Assembly (NCBI RefSeq): GCF_001544535.1
Contig: NZ_FCON02000008.1
Coordinates: forward strand, 1-64,000
DNA: 64,000 nt
Direction: 5' to 3'
Source of the DNA: Caballeronia choica
GTDB taxonomy: Bacteria > Pseudomonadota > Gammaproteobacteria > Burkholderiales > Burkholderiaceae
Shown: piece after piece, positions 56,146-64,000 of the stretch
Numbering within the stretch: position 1 is the stretch's first letter
How the letters are laid out: each line of letters starts with the position of its first letter
Program-made: the position numbers and the translations under genes
The notes under the pieces: generated by a model
Told to the model about the DNA's origin: nothing
Databases searched by the model: none
The model's input: the letters and a program-made list of their open reading frames with translations, nothing else

Positions 56146-57051
56146 ATGCCAGCATTCACGCTCGAAGACAAGCTCGTCGTCGCGATTTCGTCGCGGGCGC
56201 TGTTCGACTTCGAAGAAGAGAACGAGGTCTACGAGACCGGCGATCTCTCCAAGTACGAAGCGCTGCAGCGCTCGCGGCTGAACGTGCCGGCCAAGCCGGG
56301 CGTCGCGTTCGGGCTGATTCGCAAGCTGCTGGCGTTGAACACGGGCGCGCAGCATGTCGAAGTCGTGATCCTGTCGCGCAGCGATCCGATCAGCGGCTTG
56401 CGCGCGTTCAGTTCGTGTCGCGAGCATGGACTCGCGATTGAGCGCGGCGTGTTCACGCGGGGGCGCCCTCCGTTTGCTTATCTGAAGCCGTTCCGCGCGT
56501 CGCTGTTTTTGTCGGCAAATCCGGACGACGTGCGCGCCGCCCTCGACGCCGGCTTTCCCGCCGCGCGCGTACTGCCAGAGGCGCCGCGTGCCGCGAACCA
56601 GTATCCTGACGAAATCCGCATCGCTTTCGACGGCGATGCCGTGTTGTTTTCTGACGAAGCCGAGCGGGTGTTTCAAGAACAGGGGCTGCCCGCATTCGTT
56701 GAGCACGAAACGACCAAGAAGCATTCGCCACTCGCGGGCGGGCCTTTGAAGCCGTTGCTTGAGACACTACACAAGCTGCAAAAAATCGCCGATGACGCCG
56801 CGCCGATGCACATCCGCACCGCGCTCGTCACCGCGCGTTCCGCTCCCGCGCACGAGCGCGCGATCCGGACGCTGATGGCCTGGAACATCGAAATCGACGA
56901 AGCGATGTTCCTCGGCGGACTCGACAAAGGCGCGTTCCTGCGTGAGTTCGAACCCGATTTCTTCTTCGACGACCAAATTCGCCACTGCGAATCGGCCCGC
57001 GTCGTGACCGCGACCGGGCACGTGCTGAGTGGCATATCGAACGCATCATGA
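56146..57051 (+). CDS. Cytosolic 5'-nucleotidase (NT5C1-like family)
   Basis: 301-residue member of the 5'-nucleotidase family related to animal cytosolic 5'-nucleotidase I. Landmarks are [22 protein letters not shown], where the family Asp is in [38 protein letters not shown] and the C-terminal [15 protein letters not shown]. It would dephosphorylate nucleoside monophosphates. It lies in a tight cluster between ilvA (6 bases upstream) and queF (4-base overlap). Confidence 0.88.
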   Translation: MPAFTLEDKLVVAISSRALFDFEEENEVYETGDLSKYEALQRSRLNVPAKPGVAFGLIRKLLALNTGAQHVEVVILSRSDPISGLRAFSSCREHGLAIERGVFTRGRPPFAYLKPFRASLFLSANPDDVRAALDAGFPAARVLPEAPRAANQYPDEIRIAFDGDAVLFSDEAERVFQEQGLPAFVEHETTKKHSPLAGGPLKPLLETLHKLQKIADDAAPMHIRTALVTARSAPAHERAIRTLMAWNIEIDEAMFLGGLDKGAFLREFEPDFFFDDQIRHCESARVVTATGHVLSGISNAS

Positions 57052-57872
57052 CACCCGACCAATCTCCGCTCGGCAAGGCCGTCGTCTACACCGAACAGTA
57101 CGATCCGATGCTGCTGTTCCCGATCGAACGCAAGAGCGCGCGCGATGCGATCGGCATCGGGGCGCGGCTGCCGTTTTTCGGCACGGATATCTGGAATGCG
57201 TATGAGTTGTCGTGGCTGAACCGGCGCGGGAAACCGCAGATCGCGGTCGCGACTTTTTTCGTGCCGGCGGAATCGCCGAATATCGTCGAGTCGAAGTCGT
57301 TCAAGCTTTATTTAGGCTCGTTCGCGCAGACGGCTTTCGATTCCATCGATGACGTGCGTGCGGCAATCAAGCGCGATGTGTCGGCGATTTGCGGGGTGAA
57401 TGTTTCGGTGCAACTGGCAGGGCCCGCGGATTTCGGCAAGCTCGCGATGGAGGAATTCGACGGGTTGTCGCTGGATCGGCTGGATCTGGATACTGACGTT
57501 TATTCGCCCGATCCTTCGTTACTCAAAGCGGTTCATGATGAAGCGCCGGTCGATGAGACGCTGTTTTCGAACTTGTTGAAATCGAATTGTCCAGTGACCG
57601 GGCAGCCGGATTGGGGCAGTGTGCAGATTCGCTATTACGGCGGACAAATCGATCATGCGGGTTTGCTGCGGTATATCGTTTCTTATCGGGAACATACCGG
57701 GTTTCATGAACAATGCGTCGAGCGGATTTTCATGGATATCATGCGGGAATGTCGGCCTGAACGGCTTGCGGTTTATGCGCGGTATACGCGGCGCGGTGGG
57801 CTGGATATCAATCCGTTTAGGACGAATTTCAATTTGCCGATGCCGGATAATGCGCGGCTGGCGCGGCAGTAA
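57048..57872 (+). CDS. queF: NADPH-dependent 7-cyano-7-deazaguanine reductase (long form)
   Basis: Reduces preQ0 to preQ1 in queuosine synthesis; 274 residues, the two-domain E. coli type. The catalytic Cys is in [18 protein letters not shown] (about residue 188), followed by [13 protein letters not shown] and [15 protein letters not shown]. The ATG overlaps the previous stop in ATGA. The second half visibly uses more A/T-ending codons than its neighbours. A long perfect palindrome follows 10 bases after the stop. Confidence 0.95.
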   Translation: MTPDQSPLGKAVVYTEQYDPMLLFPIERKSARDAIGIGARLPFFGTDIWNAYELSWLNRRGKPQIAVATFFVPAESPNIVESKSFKLYLGSFAQTAFDSIDDVRAAIKRDVSAICGVNVSVQLAGPADFGKLAMEEFDGLSLDRLDLDTDVYSPDPSLLKAVHDEAPVDETLFSNLLKSNCPVTGQPDWGSVQIRYYGGQIDHAGLLRYIVSYREHTGFHEQCVERIFMDIMRECRPERLAVYARYTRRGGLDINPFRTNFNLPMPDNARLARQ

Positions 57873-57882
57873 ATGGACTCTA

Positions 57883-57916
57883 TATCAGCATTACCCGGCT
57901 CCGGGTAATGCTGATA
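57883..57916. repeat. 34-bp perfect palindrome with 16-bp arms between queF and the RidA gene
   Basis: TATCAGCATTACCCGG, CT, then its exact complement. No T run follows on either strand. It lies in the 66-base gap between two converging genes; it could act as a U-less terminator or be a small mobile palindromic element. Confidence 0.85.
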
Positions 57917-57938
57917 ATGCCAGACAAGGCAGCAAACG

Positions 57939-58325
57939 TCAGCCGCCCGCCTTCTTATAAGCCACGCAATCCACCTCGACCTTGCAATCAATCACCATCG
58001 AAGAAACCACGCAAGCGCGCGCCGGCGGATTTTCTCCGAAATACTCCTTGAACACCTTGTTAAACGAAGCGAAATCCCGCGGATCATCCAGCCAGACGCC
58101 GCACCGAACCACATGCTCCGCGCCATACCCCGCTTCCTTCAAAATCGCGAAGACATTCTGAATGCACTTGTGCGATTGCTCGACAATCCCGCCATTGATC
58201 ACTTCGCCATTTTCCATCGGCGTCTGGCCCGAAACGAACAGCCATCCATCCGCTTCGACCGCCCGTGCAAACGGCATATGCGCGCCGCCCTGACCTTTCC
58301 CGCCTTCCACACCATATCGCTTCAT
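57939..58325 (-). CDS. RidA family enamine/imine deaminase
   Basis: 128-residue RidA (YjgF/YER057c/UK114) protein. Family landmarks are PFARAVEADGWLFVSGQTPM, the substrate-binding Arg in VVRCGVWLDDPRDFASFNKVF and the C-terminal PPARACVVSSMVIDCKVEVDCVAYK region (in part). RidA hydrolyses reactive enamines made by PLP lyases. It lies 33 bases downstream of the N-acyl-D-amino-acid deacylase gene, with a PLP deaminase in the same cluster. Confidence 0.92.
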   Translation of the reverse strand: MKRYGVEGGKGQGGAHMPFARAVEADGWLFVSGQTPMENGEVINGGIVEQSHKCIQNVFAILKEAGYGAEHVVRCGVWLDDPRDFASFNKVFKEYFGENPPARACVVSSMVIDCKVEVDCVAYKKAGG

Positions 58326-58358
58326 CGCTAAACTCCTTTAAAGCTGAAAACTCGAAAC

Positions 58359-59861
58359 TCAAAAAGCGCCGTCCGCATCCAGTCTGGATGCCGAACCGCG
58401 CGCCACGAATTGCCCCGCACGCTCGCCGGTCACCGCCCGCTCGCTGTACGTCAAAACCCCGTTCACCCACACGGCATCGATGCCATCCGCCGGCTGCTGC
58501 GGGTCGTCGAACGTTGCTGTGTCGCGGACTTTTTCCGCGTCGAACAGCACCAGGTCCGCGTGATAGCCCACCTTCACCTCGCCGCGCTCCGCCAGACCGA
58601 AGCGCCGCGCCGACAAGCTCGTCATCTTGCGCACTGCTTCCTCCAGCGAAATCAGCGCCGTATCGCGTGCGTAATGCCCGAGCACGCGCGGAAAAGCGCC
58701 CCACAAGCGCGGATGCGGCAGCGGATCGTTCGGCAAGCCGTCCGAGCCGACCATCGTCGCGGGATGCGAGAGAATGCGCCGCACGTCGTCCTCCGACATG
58801 TTGTGATACACCGCGCCCGCCGGCTGCAGGCGCTTGCCCGCTTCCTGCTGGCTCACGCCCCACTCGGCCGCGACCTCCCTGATCAGCTTGCCCGCCATCT
58901 CGGGATGCGGCTCCGACCACGTGATCGTGATGTCGATGTCGCCGGTCACTTGCTTCAGGTCGAGCGTCGACGAACTGCGGTTGTACGGATAGCAGTCGCA
59001 GCCGACCGGCTGTCCATCGCGCGTTTGGTCCAGCGACTTCAGCACCTCGACGCTGCGTCCCCAGTTCGACGGCCCCGCGCACTTCAGATGCGAAATCACG
59101 ACCGGCACGCGCGCATGGCGGCCGACCTGATACGCCTCGTCCATCGCTTCGAGGATCGCGTCGAATTCGGTGCGCATGTGGGTCGTATAGAGCGCGCCCG
59201 CCTTCGACAACGGCTCGGCCAGCGCCTTCACCTCTTCCGGCGGCGCGCTGAACGCGGACCCGTAGGCGAGTCCGCTGCTCAAGCCGAGCGCGCCGTTATC
59301 GAGCGCTTCCTCGAGTTGCGCGCGCATGCCTTCGACTTCCGATGGCGTCGCCGCGCGGTCCAGCCGATCCATATGATTATTCCGCAACGCGGTATGCCCG
59401 ATCAGCGCGCCGACGTTCACCGCCGGCCGCACCTCGTTGACCGCTTCGACATAAGAGGCGAACGTCGGATAGAGGAACGCACCGGCATCGCCGAGCAGGT
59501 TCATCGGGTCGGGCGGCTCGCCATTGAGCGTCACCGGCGACACGCTGATGCCGCAATTGCCGACGATCACCGTCGTCACGCCTTGCGTCAGCTTCGGCAG
59601 CATCTGCGGCGAGCGGATCACGTGGGTGTCGTCGTGCGTGTGGACGTCGATGAAACCCGGCGCGAGCACGCGTCCTGCTGCTTCGACGATTGCGTCGGCG
59701 GTCCAGCCGGCAAGGCCGCCCGGCGGCGTGATCGCGACGATCCGGCCGTCGCGGATGGCGACGTCGCGATCGACCGCCGGCGCGCCGGTCCCGTCGATCA
59801 GGCGCGCGCCGACGATCAGCGTATCGGCCGCTTCCGTGCCGGTTTGCGGTTGCGAATCCAT
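58359..59861 (-). CDS. N-acyl-D-amino-acid deacylase (D-aminoacylase)
   Basis: 500-residue amidohydrolase that frees D-amino acids from N-acyl-D-amino acids. The metal-binding GFIDVHTHDDTHVIRS (HxH, about residue 70) is followed by VIVGNCGIS, ALIGHTALR, VVISHLKCAGPSNWG and VGSDGLPNDPLPHPR, where the Asp metal ligand lies. It lies 2 bases after the stop of the RpiR regulator gene on the same strand, so the two are co-transcribed. Confidence 0.93.
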   Translation of the reverse strand: MDSQPQTGTEAADTLIVGARLIDGTGAPAVDRDVAIRDGRIVAITPPGGLAGWTADAIVEAAGRVLAPGFIDVHTHDDTHVIRSPQMLPKLTQGVTTVIVGNCGISVSPVTLNGEPPDPMNLLGDAGAFLYPTFASYVEAVNEVRPAVNVGALIGHTALRNNHMDRLDRAATPSEVEGMRAQLEEALDNGALGLSSGLAYGSAFSAPPEEVKALAEPLSKAGALYTTHMRTEFDAILEAMDEAYQVGRHARVPVVISHLKCAGPSNWGRSVEVLKSLDQTRDGQPVGCDCYPYNRSSSTLDLKQVTGDIDITITWSEPHPEMAGKLIREVAAEWGVSQQEAGKRLQPAGAVYHNMSEDDVRRILSHPATMVGSDGLPNDPLPHPRLWGAFPRVLGHYARDTALISLEEAVRKMTSLSARRFGLAERGEVKVGYHADLVLFDAEKVRDTATFDDPQQPADGIDAVWVNGVLTYSERAVTGERAGQFVARGSASRLDADGAF

Positions 59862-59863
59862 GT

Positions 59864-60751
59864 TCAGTCTCCCAGGGGTTGACGCTCGCCGCCGCCCCGA
59901 TGCGCATCGAGTGCGTGTTTCATGCGGCGCAGCAGTTCGCGGCTGTGGCTCGCCTGCTTGACGGCGAGTTCGGTGACGAGCAGGTCGAGCGCCATCATCA
60001 TCGCGTAACGCGATGACGACGGTTTGTAGATGAAATCGGTTTCGATCGCGATGATCGGGATCAGCCAGTCGGCGAGTTGCGCGAGCGGTGACGCAGGCGC
60101 CGTCAGCGCGATCACGCGGGCGCCGTATTCACGCGCGAGACGGCAGCTTTCGACCATCTCCGGCGTCTGGCCGGTCACCGAAAGCGCGACCACGACGTGC
60201 TCCCTGGAAAGCGTCGCCGCCACCATGCGCTGCAGCAAGCCGTCCTGGTACGACGCCACCGGCCGCCCCAGCCGCACGAGCCTGAAGCGCATCTCGTCGG
60301 AAAGCGCGGTGGAACCGCCGCCCATGCCGAACACGTAGATCATCGAGGCTTGCCCGAGCGCATCGGCCGCCGCTTCGATCGGCGCCGAACGCAGCGCGCC
60401 CTGGTTGTGGGCGAGCGTCGTCTGCACTTCCTCGAAGATGCGGGTGGCGAGCGAGTCAGGCAGGTCGTCGGGTTCGCGCTTCAGGAAACGCTGGCCGACC
60501 GCCGCCGCCTGCGCGAGCCGCAACTTCAGTTCGCGCACGTCGTCGCAGCCGACCGCCTTCGCGAACCGCGTCACGGTCGCGATGCTCACTTCCGCCTTCT
60601 CCGCGAGCGCGCCGATGCTCGCGCGCGACGCGCCGGTGAGATCGTCGAGAATCAGCGCCGCCACCTTGCGTTCGGCCGAGCGCAGGTCGGGCGCGCGCTC
60701 GGCAATCCGGGCGACGATGTCGAAACCGAGCGGTTCGATGGACGCGTTCAT
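59864..60751 (-). CDS. MurR/RpiR-family transcriptional regulator
   Basis: 295 residues. The N-terminal HTH-6 domain reads RKVAALILDDLTGASRASIGALAEKAEVSIATVTRFAKAVG (in part); the C-terminal SIS domain contains MIYVFGMGGGSTALSDEMRFRLVRLG and VVALSVTGQTPEMV. It probably senses a D-amino-acid related ligand and controls both this operon and the divergent deaminase gene. It heads the regulator-deacylase-RidA unit. Confidence 0.92.
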   Translation of the reverse strand: MNASIEPLGFDIVARIAERAPDLRSAERKVAALILDDLTGASRASIGALAEKAEVSIATVTRFAKAVGCDDVRELKLRLAQAAAVGQRFLKREPDDLPDSLATRIFEEVQTTLAHNQGALRSAPIEAAADALGQASMIYVFGMGGGSTALSDEMRFRLVRLGRPVASYQDGLLQRMVAATLSREHVVVALSVTGQTPEMVESCRLAREYGARVIALTAPASPLAQLADWLIPIIAIETDFIYKPSSSRYAMMMALDLLVTELAVKQASHSRELLRRMKHALDAHRGGGERQPLGD

Positions 60752-60767
60752 TGGGGTTTCTACGGCT

Positions 60768-60811
60768 TGGTACTAAATAACAATTTATCACGCATCGTAC
60801 TTTCGGTACCA
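60768..60811. promoter_or_regulatory. Candidate RpiR operator in the divergent region
   Basis: TGGTAC at 60768-60773 and GTACCA at 60806-60811 form distant inverted arms, with a further GTAC inside. The region lies between the regulator gene and the divergent deaminase gene, so binding here could control both. Confidence 0.4.
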
Positions 60812-60882
60812 TGTGGTCGTCAACCTTGGCGCCAGTTAAGTATCGACAGAACTCTATTTAAACGAACGATGGAGTGCAGGAC

Positions 60883-62157
60883 ATGAAAGTTACAAACTAT
60901 CAAAGCGCGGCAATCGACCCGTTCGGCAAGGGTCTCGGCATGGTCCCGGGCACGGGCATCCAGCTTGGTGACGCGGGGCGTCTCGAATGGAATCTGCTCG
61001 ACGAGGACGTGAGCCTGCCGGCCGCCGTGCTGTACGCCGACCGCATCGAGTACAACCTGAAGTGGATGCAGGCGTTCGTCGCGGAATACGGCGTGAAGCT
61101 CGCGCCGCACGGCAAGACGACGATGGCGCCGCAGTTGTTCCGCCGCCAGCTCGAAGCCGGCGCGTGGGGCATTACGCTCGCGACCGCGCATCAGGTGCGC
61201 GCGGCGTATCGCGGCGGCGTGCATCGCGTGCTGCTCGCCAACCAGCTGGTCGGCAAGCGCAACATGGGCATGATCGCGGAACTGCTGACCGATCCGAATT
61301 TCGAGTTCTTCTGCCTGGTCGATTCAGCGGATGGCGTCGATCTGCTCGGCGCGTTCTTCAGTGACGTCAAGAAGCAGTTGAACGTGCTGATCGAACTCGG
61401 CGTGCCGGGCGGGCGCACCGGCGTGCGCGACGACGCGCAACGCGAAGCCGTTCTCGCGGCGATCGCCCGCTGGCCGGGCACGATTCATCTGGCGGGCGTG
61501 GAGTTGTACGAAGGCGTGTTGCAGGACGAATCGAAGGTGCGCGAATTCCTGCAAAGCGCGGTGGCGATCACGCGCGCGCTCGTGACCGAAGGGAAGATCA
61601 CGCGCAAGCCGGCGATTCTGTCAGGCGCGGGCTCGGCATGGTACGACGTGGTCGCCGACGAATTCGCGAAGGCGAACAGCGACGTGATCGAAGTCGTGCT
61701 GCGCCCGGGTTGCTATCTGACGCACGACGTCGGCATCTACAAGAAGGCGCAGAACGAGATTTTCGCGCGCAATCCGATCGCGAAGAAAATGGGGCAAGGA
61801 CTGAAGCCGGCGCTGCAATTGTGGGCGTATGTGCAGTCGATTCCGGAGCCGGATCGCGCGATCATCGGCCTGGGCAAGCGCGATTCCGCGTTCGATGCCG
61901 GCATGCCTGAGCCGGCGCGGCACTATCGGCCGGGCACGGAGGCACCGCGCGACGTCTCCGCCGCCGACGGCTGGGAAATCTTCGGCCTGATGGACCAGCA
62001 TGCGTATCTGCGGATCAAGCCGGGCGACGATGTGAAGGTCGGCGACATGATCGCGTTCGACATCTCCCATCCGTGCCTGACCTTCGACAAATGGCGTCAG
62101 GTGCTGGTCGTCGATCCGAAGTTCCGCGTGACGGAAGTGATCGAGACGTTCTTCTAG
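60883..62157 (+). CDS. PLP-dependent D-amino-acid deaminase (DSD1-like)
   Basis: 424-residue fold-type III enzyme related to eukaryotic-type D-serine dehydratase and D-threonine aldolase. The PLP lysine is in LAPHGKTTMAPQLF (about residue 71), and PLP-phosphate binding follows near ILSGAGSAWYD. A C-terminal HxC zinc pair (ISHPCLTFDKW) matches the metal site of D-serine dehydratase. The ATG at 60883 has GGAG (60871-60874) with an 8-base spacer. It shares a 4-base CTAG with the converging marR stop. Confidence 0.88.
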   Translation: MKVTNYQSAAIDPFGKGLGMVPGTGIQLGDAGRLEWNLLDEDVSLPAAVLYADRIEYNLKWMQAFVAEYGVKLAPHGKTTMAPQLFRRQLEAGAWGITLATAHQVRAAYRGGVHRVLLANQLVGKRNMGMIAELLTDPNFEFFCLVDSADGVDLLGAFFSDVKKQLNVLIELGVPGGRTGVRDDAQREAVLAAIARWPGTIHLAGVELYEGVLQDESKVREFLQSAVAITRALVTEGKITRKPAILSGAGSAWYDVVADEFAKANSDVIEVVLRPGCYLTHDVGIYKKAQNEIFARNPIAKKMGQGLKPALQLWAYVQSIPEPDRAIIGLGKRDSAFDAGMPEPARHYRPGTEAPRDVSAADGWEIFGLMDQHAYLRIKPGDDVKVGDMIAFDISHPCLTFDKWRQVLVVDPKFRVTEVIETFF

Positions 62158-62624
62158 ACGTCGTCGTTCGGGGTGGCGTTGGCGGCGGCGCTCGACGCCG
62201 TCACGTCCTGGATGCGCTGCTCCAGCATCCGCAGCGCGCCGGACAACGCCGCGATCGCATCGTCCGGGAGCGAGGCCATCGTGTCGTGCAGGAACGCGTT
62301 CCTGCGCGGCAGGCCGGCTTCGGTGGCTGCGCGGCCTTGCTCCGTCAACACCACGTTGGAAATCCGGTTGTCGCGCGGATCGACGCTGCGCGCGATCCAC
62401 CCGAGCGCCTCGAGCGCCTTCAACTGGCGCGTGAGCGCGCCCGGATCGACACGCAGGCGCTCGACCAGCTTCTTCTGCGACAACTCGCCCGCGTGCTCGT
62501 GCAGCGCGAGCAGAATGCGCCAGCGCGGCATCGGCTGCCCGACCTGCGTTTCGAACGCCGACATGAACGCCCGGTACGTGCGCCCGAACTGCTGCACGAC
62601 GGCGATGCGGTCCTGTTCTTCCAT
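62154..62624 (-). CDS. MarR-family transcriptional regulator
   Basis: 156-residue winged-helix regulator. The DNA-binding part reads LSQKKLVERLRVDPGALTRQLKALEALGWIARSVDPRDNRI (in part). Its ATG at 62624 has a GGGAAGAGAG purine-rich site. An alternative ATG at 62645 overlaps the stop of the MFS gene (ATGA) and would add 7 residues. It is downstream of, and coupled to, the transporter gene and probably represses it. Confidence 0.9.
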   Translation of the reverse strand: MEEQDRIAVVQQFGRTYRAFMSAFETQVGQPMPRWRILLALHEHAGELSQKKLVERLRVDPGALTRQLKALEALGWIARSVDPRDNRISNVVLTEQGRAATEAGLPRRNAFLHDTMASLPDDAIAALSGALRMLEQRIQDVTASSAAANATPNDDV

Positions 62625-62641
62625 GCTCTCTTCCCTGCGAT

Positions 62642-64000
62642 TCATTCGGCCATGATCGTCGGTTCGACGTGGCCTTTGAGGCGAACCGGCGGCACGCGCC
62701 GCGACTGCCACAGCGCGATCACCGCGACGACCGCGGCCAGCGCAAGCCCGATGTGAATCGCGGCGACGAGCGCCTCGCGGGCCGCTTCCAGCAGCAGCGC
62801 GCCGTTGTGCCCGGCCGCTCCGAGTTGCGACAGCAGCGTGCCCTGCGCTTCGCGATTGATCAGGATTTGCGGATCCGAGAGATCGGCGAACCAGTGGGTC
62901 GCGTGGTCCTTCTCCAGCGCGAGCTGAACGCCGCTCGCGTAAAGGTGCGTGACGAGCGTGCCGGTCAGCGCCGTGCCGATCATCCCGCCGATCATGCGCA
63001 GCGATTGCAGCAGCGCCGTCGCGATACCGAGATGCTGGCGGCCCGCCGTCTGCTGCGCGAAAACCGTCAGGTTCGGCATCACGAAGCCGAGTCCGAGTCC
63101 GCCGATCAGCATGAACGTCATCAGCACGGGACGCGGCATCGCGCGCGTGGCGATCACGACGCCAAGGCACGCCAGCACGAGCAGCGCAAAGCCGACGTAG
63201 AGCATCGCATTCGGATTCTTCACCCGCGTGACGATGCGCCCGTTCGCGATACTGCCGATCGTGATGAACACCACGAGCGGCGTGATCATCAGCCCGGCGT
63301 CCTTCGGCGACATGCCGAAACCGCCCTGGAACAGAAGCGGCGCGTAGAAAAGCAGCGAAAACATCGTGAAGCCGCCAAGAATCGCGAGCGTGAAGAGCGC
63401 GGCGAGACTCTTGTTGCGGAACATGTCGATAGGAAGAATCGCGTAATCGCAGCGTTTTTCCCACACCCACAGCGCGACCGAACTCGCGATGCTCGCGACG
63501 ATCAGCGTGATCGTCTCGGCGTTCAGGCCTTGCTTTGGCACGGTCTCGACGAACATCTGCAGCGAACCGAGCGCAACCGCGATCAGTGCGGCGCCGGGCC
63601 AGTCGAGCCGCATCTTGCCTTCATGCGCGACGTGCCGAAGATGCGGCAGGAAGCGCCAGACGAAGAACAGCGACAATGCGCCGACCGGCAGATTCACATA
63701 GAACACCGACCGCCAGCCGTAATACTGGGTGAGAAACCCGCCGAGCGACGGCCCGACCGCGTTCGCGATGCCGAACGCCGAACTGATCAGGACCTGCCAG
63801 CGCAGGCGCACGACGTTGTCGGGGAACAGGTCGGCGATGCAGGCGAACGCGGTGCCGACGAGCATCCCGCCGCCGATGCCCTGCAACCCGCGCGCGAGCA
63901 CGAGGAACATCATGCTGTTGGCGAGGCCGCACAGCGCCGACGCCACCGTGAACACGACGATCGATGCAATCACGAACGGTTTGCGTCCGTAGTAATCGCC
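62642..64000 (-). CDS. MFS drug-efflux transporter, DHA2/EmrB type (cut by window edge)
   Basis: The 3' 453 codons of a 14-span multidrug transporter; the 5' end lies beyond the window. The visible start GDYYGRKPF is MFS motif A in the loop between spans 2 and 3. Motif C-like GPSLGGFLTQYYGWRSVFYVNLPVG and many hydrophobic spans follow. EmrB-type proteins export drugs or solvents, usually with a membrane-fusion partner. The MarR gene follows with a possible 4-base overlap. Confidence 0.92.
   Translation of the reverse strand, partial: GDYYGRKPFVIASIVVFTVASALCGLANSMMFLVLARGLQGIGGGMLVGTAFACIADLFPDNVVRLRWQVLISSAFGIANAVGPSLGGFLTQYYGWRSVFYVNLPVGALSLFFVWRFLPHLRHVAHEGKMRLDWPGAALIAVALGSLQMFVETVPKQGLNAETITLIVASIASSVALWVWEKRCDYAILPIDMFRNKSLAALFTLAILGGFTMFSLLFYAPLLFQGGFGMSPKDAGLMITPLVVFITIGSIANGRIVTRVKNPNAMLYVGFALLVLACLGVVIATRAMPRPVLMTFMLIGGLGLGFVMPNLTVFAQQTAGRQHLGIATALLQSLRMIGGMIGTALTGTLVTHLYASGVQLALEKDHATHWFADLSDPQILINREAQGTLLSQLGAAGHNGALLLEAAREALVAAIHIGLALAAVVAVIALWQSRRVPPVRLKGHVEPTIMAE

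Overview
The window is ordinary core chromosome from a GC-rich betaproteobacterium of the Burkholderiaceae (Burkholderia / Paraburkholderia / Caballeronia type). This rests on gene content and order: dusB-fis-purH-ruvCAB, tyrS-anmK-erpA-rpsI-rplM, fmdB-DUF502-aspS-nudB-clsB, ubiE-Tim44-ubiJ-ubiB, and ilvA-nucleotidase-queF. I see no insertion sequence, prophage, CRISPR array, tRNA or rRNA gene. About 61 protein genes were found, two of them cut by the window edges (pntB at the left, an MFS transporter at the right), plus the RNase P RNA gene and one strong small-RNA candidate.

Layout. 1-6.2 kb: end of pntB, an RlmL-type RNA methyltransferase, pepP, a UbiH-like hydroxylase, dusB-fis. 6.3-10.3 kb: purH and ruvCAB. 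10.3-16.6 kb: an MpaB-family protein, a histidine phosphatase, dtd-tyrS, anmK, erpA, rpsI-rplM. 16.6-18.2 kb: an RNA-rich stretch with the rplM leader, the small-RNA candidate, an OsmC protein and rnpB. 18.2-21.7 kb: DUF3025, pyrC, a class II amidotransferase and a YegP protein. 21.7-27.5 kb: a glutamate/aspartate ABC importer (gltIJKL), glutamate dehydrogenase and a HypT-like LysR regulator. 27.5-31.8 kb: an Atm1-like ABC exporter, an acyl-CoA thioesterase, a nitrate-reductase-associated protein and fdhD. 31.8-38.9 kb: a TetR-controlled beta-oxidation operon. 39-49 kb: phospholipase D/cardiolipin synthase, nudB, aspS, DUF502, fmdB, then a methyltransferase and the ubiquinone genes ubiB, ubiJ and ubiE. 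49-57.9 kb: DUF971, HIT, a 1364-residue FAD/Fe-S oxidoreductase, ilvA, 5'-nucleotidase and queF. 57.9-62.2 kb: a D-amino-acid module (RidA, N-acyl-D-amino-acid deacylase, RpiR regulator, PLP deaminase). 62.2-64 kb: MarR and MFS.

Working together. GltIJKL imports glutamate/aspartate, which glutamate dehydrogenase can oxidise. The fad cluster looks like one transcription unit led by its own TetR repressor, with a perfect 10-bp inverted-repeat operator upstream. In the D-amino-acid module the deacylase releases D-amino acids, the PLP enzyme eliminates ammonia, and RidA would quench the reactive enamine.

The most interesting non-coding signal is at 16826-16917 on the minus strand. It has a sigma70 promoter with 17-bp spacing, a 5' hairpin, a hairpin displaying a CCUCC (anti-Shine-Dalgarno) loop and a strong intrinsic terminator: a compact, roughly 92-nt sRNA candidate. 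No obviously new protein system was found.
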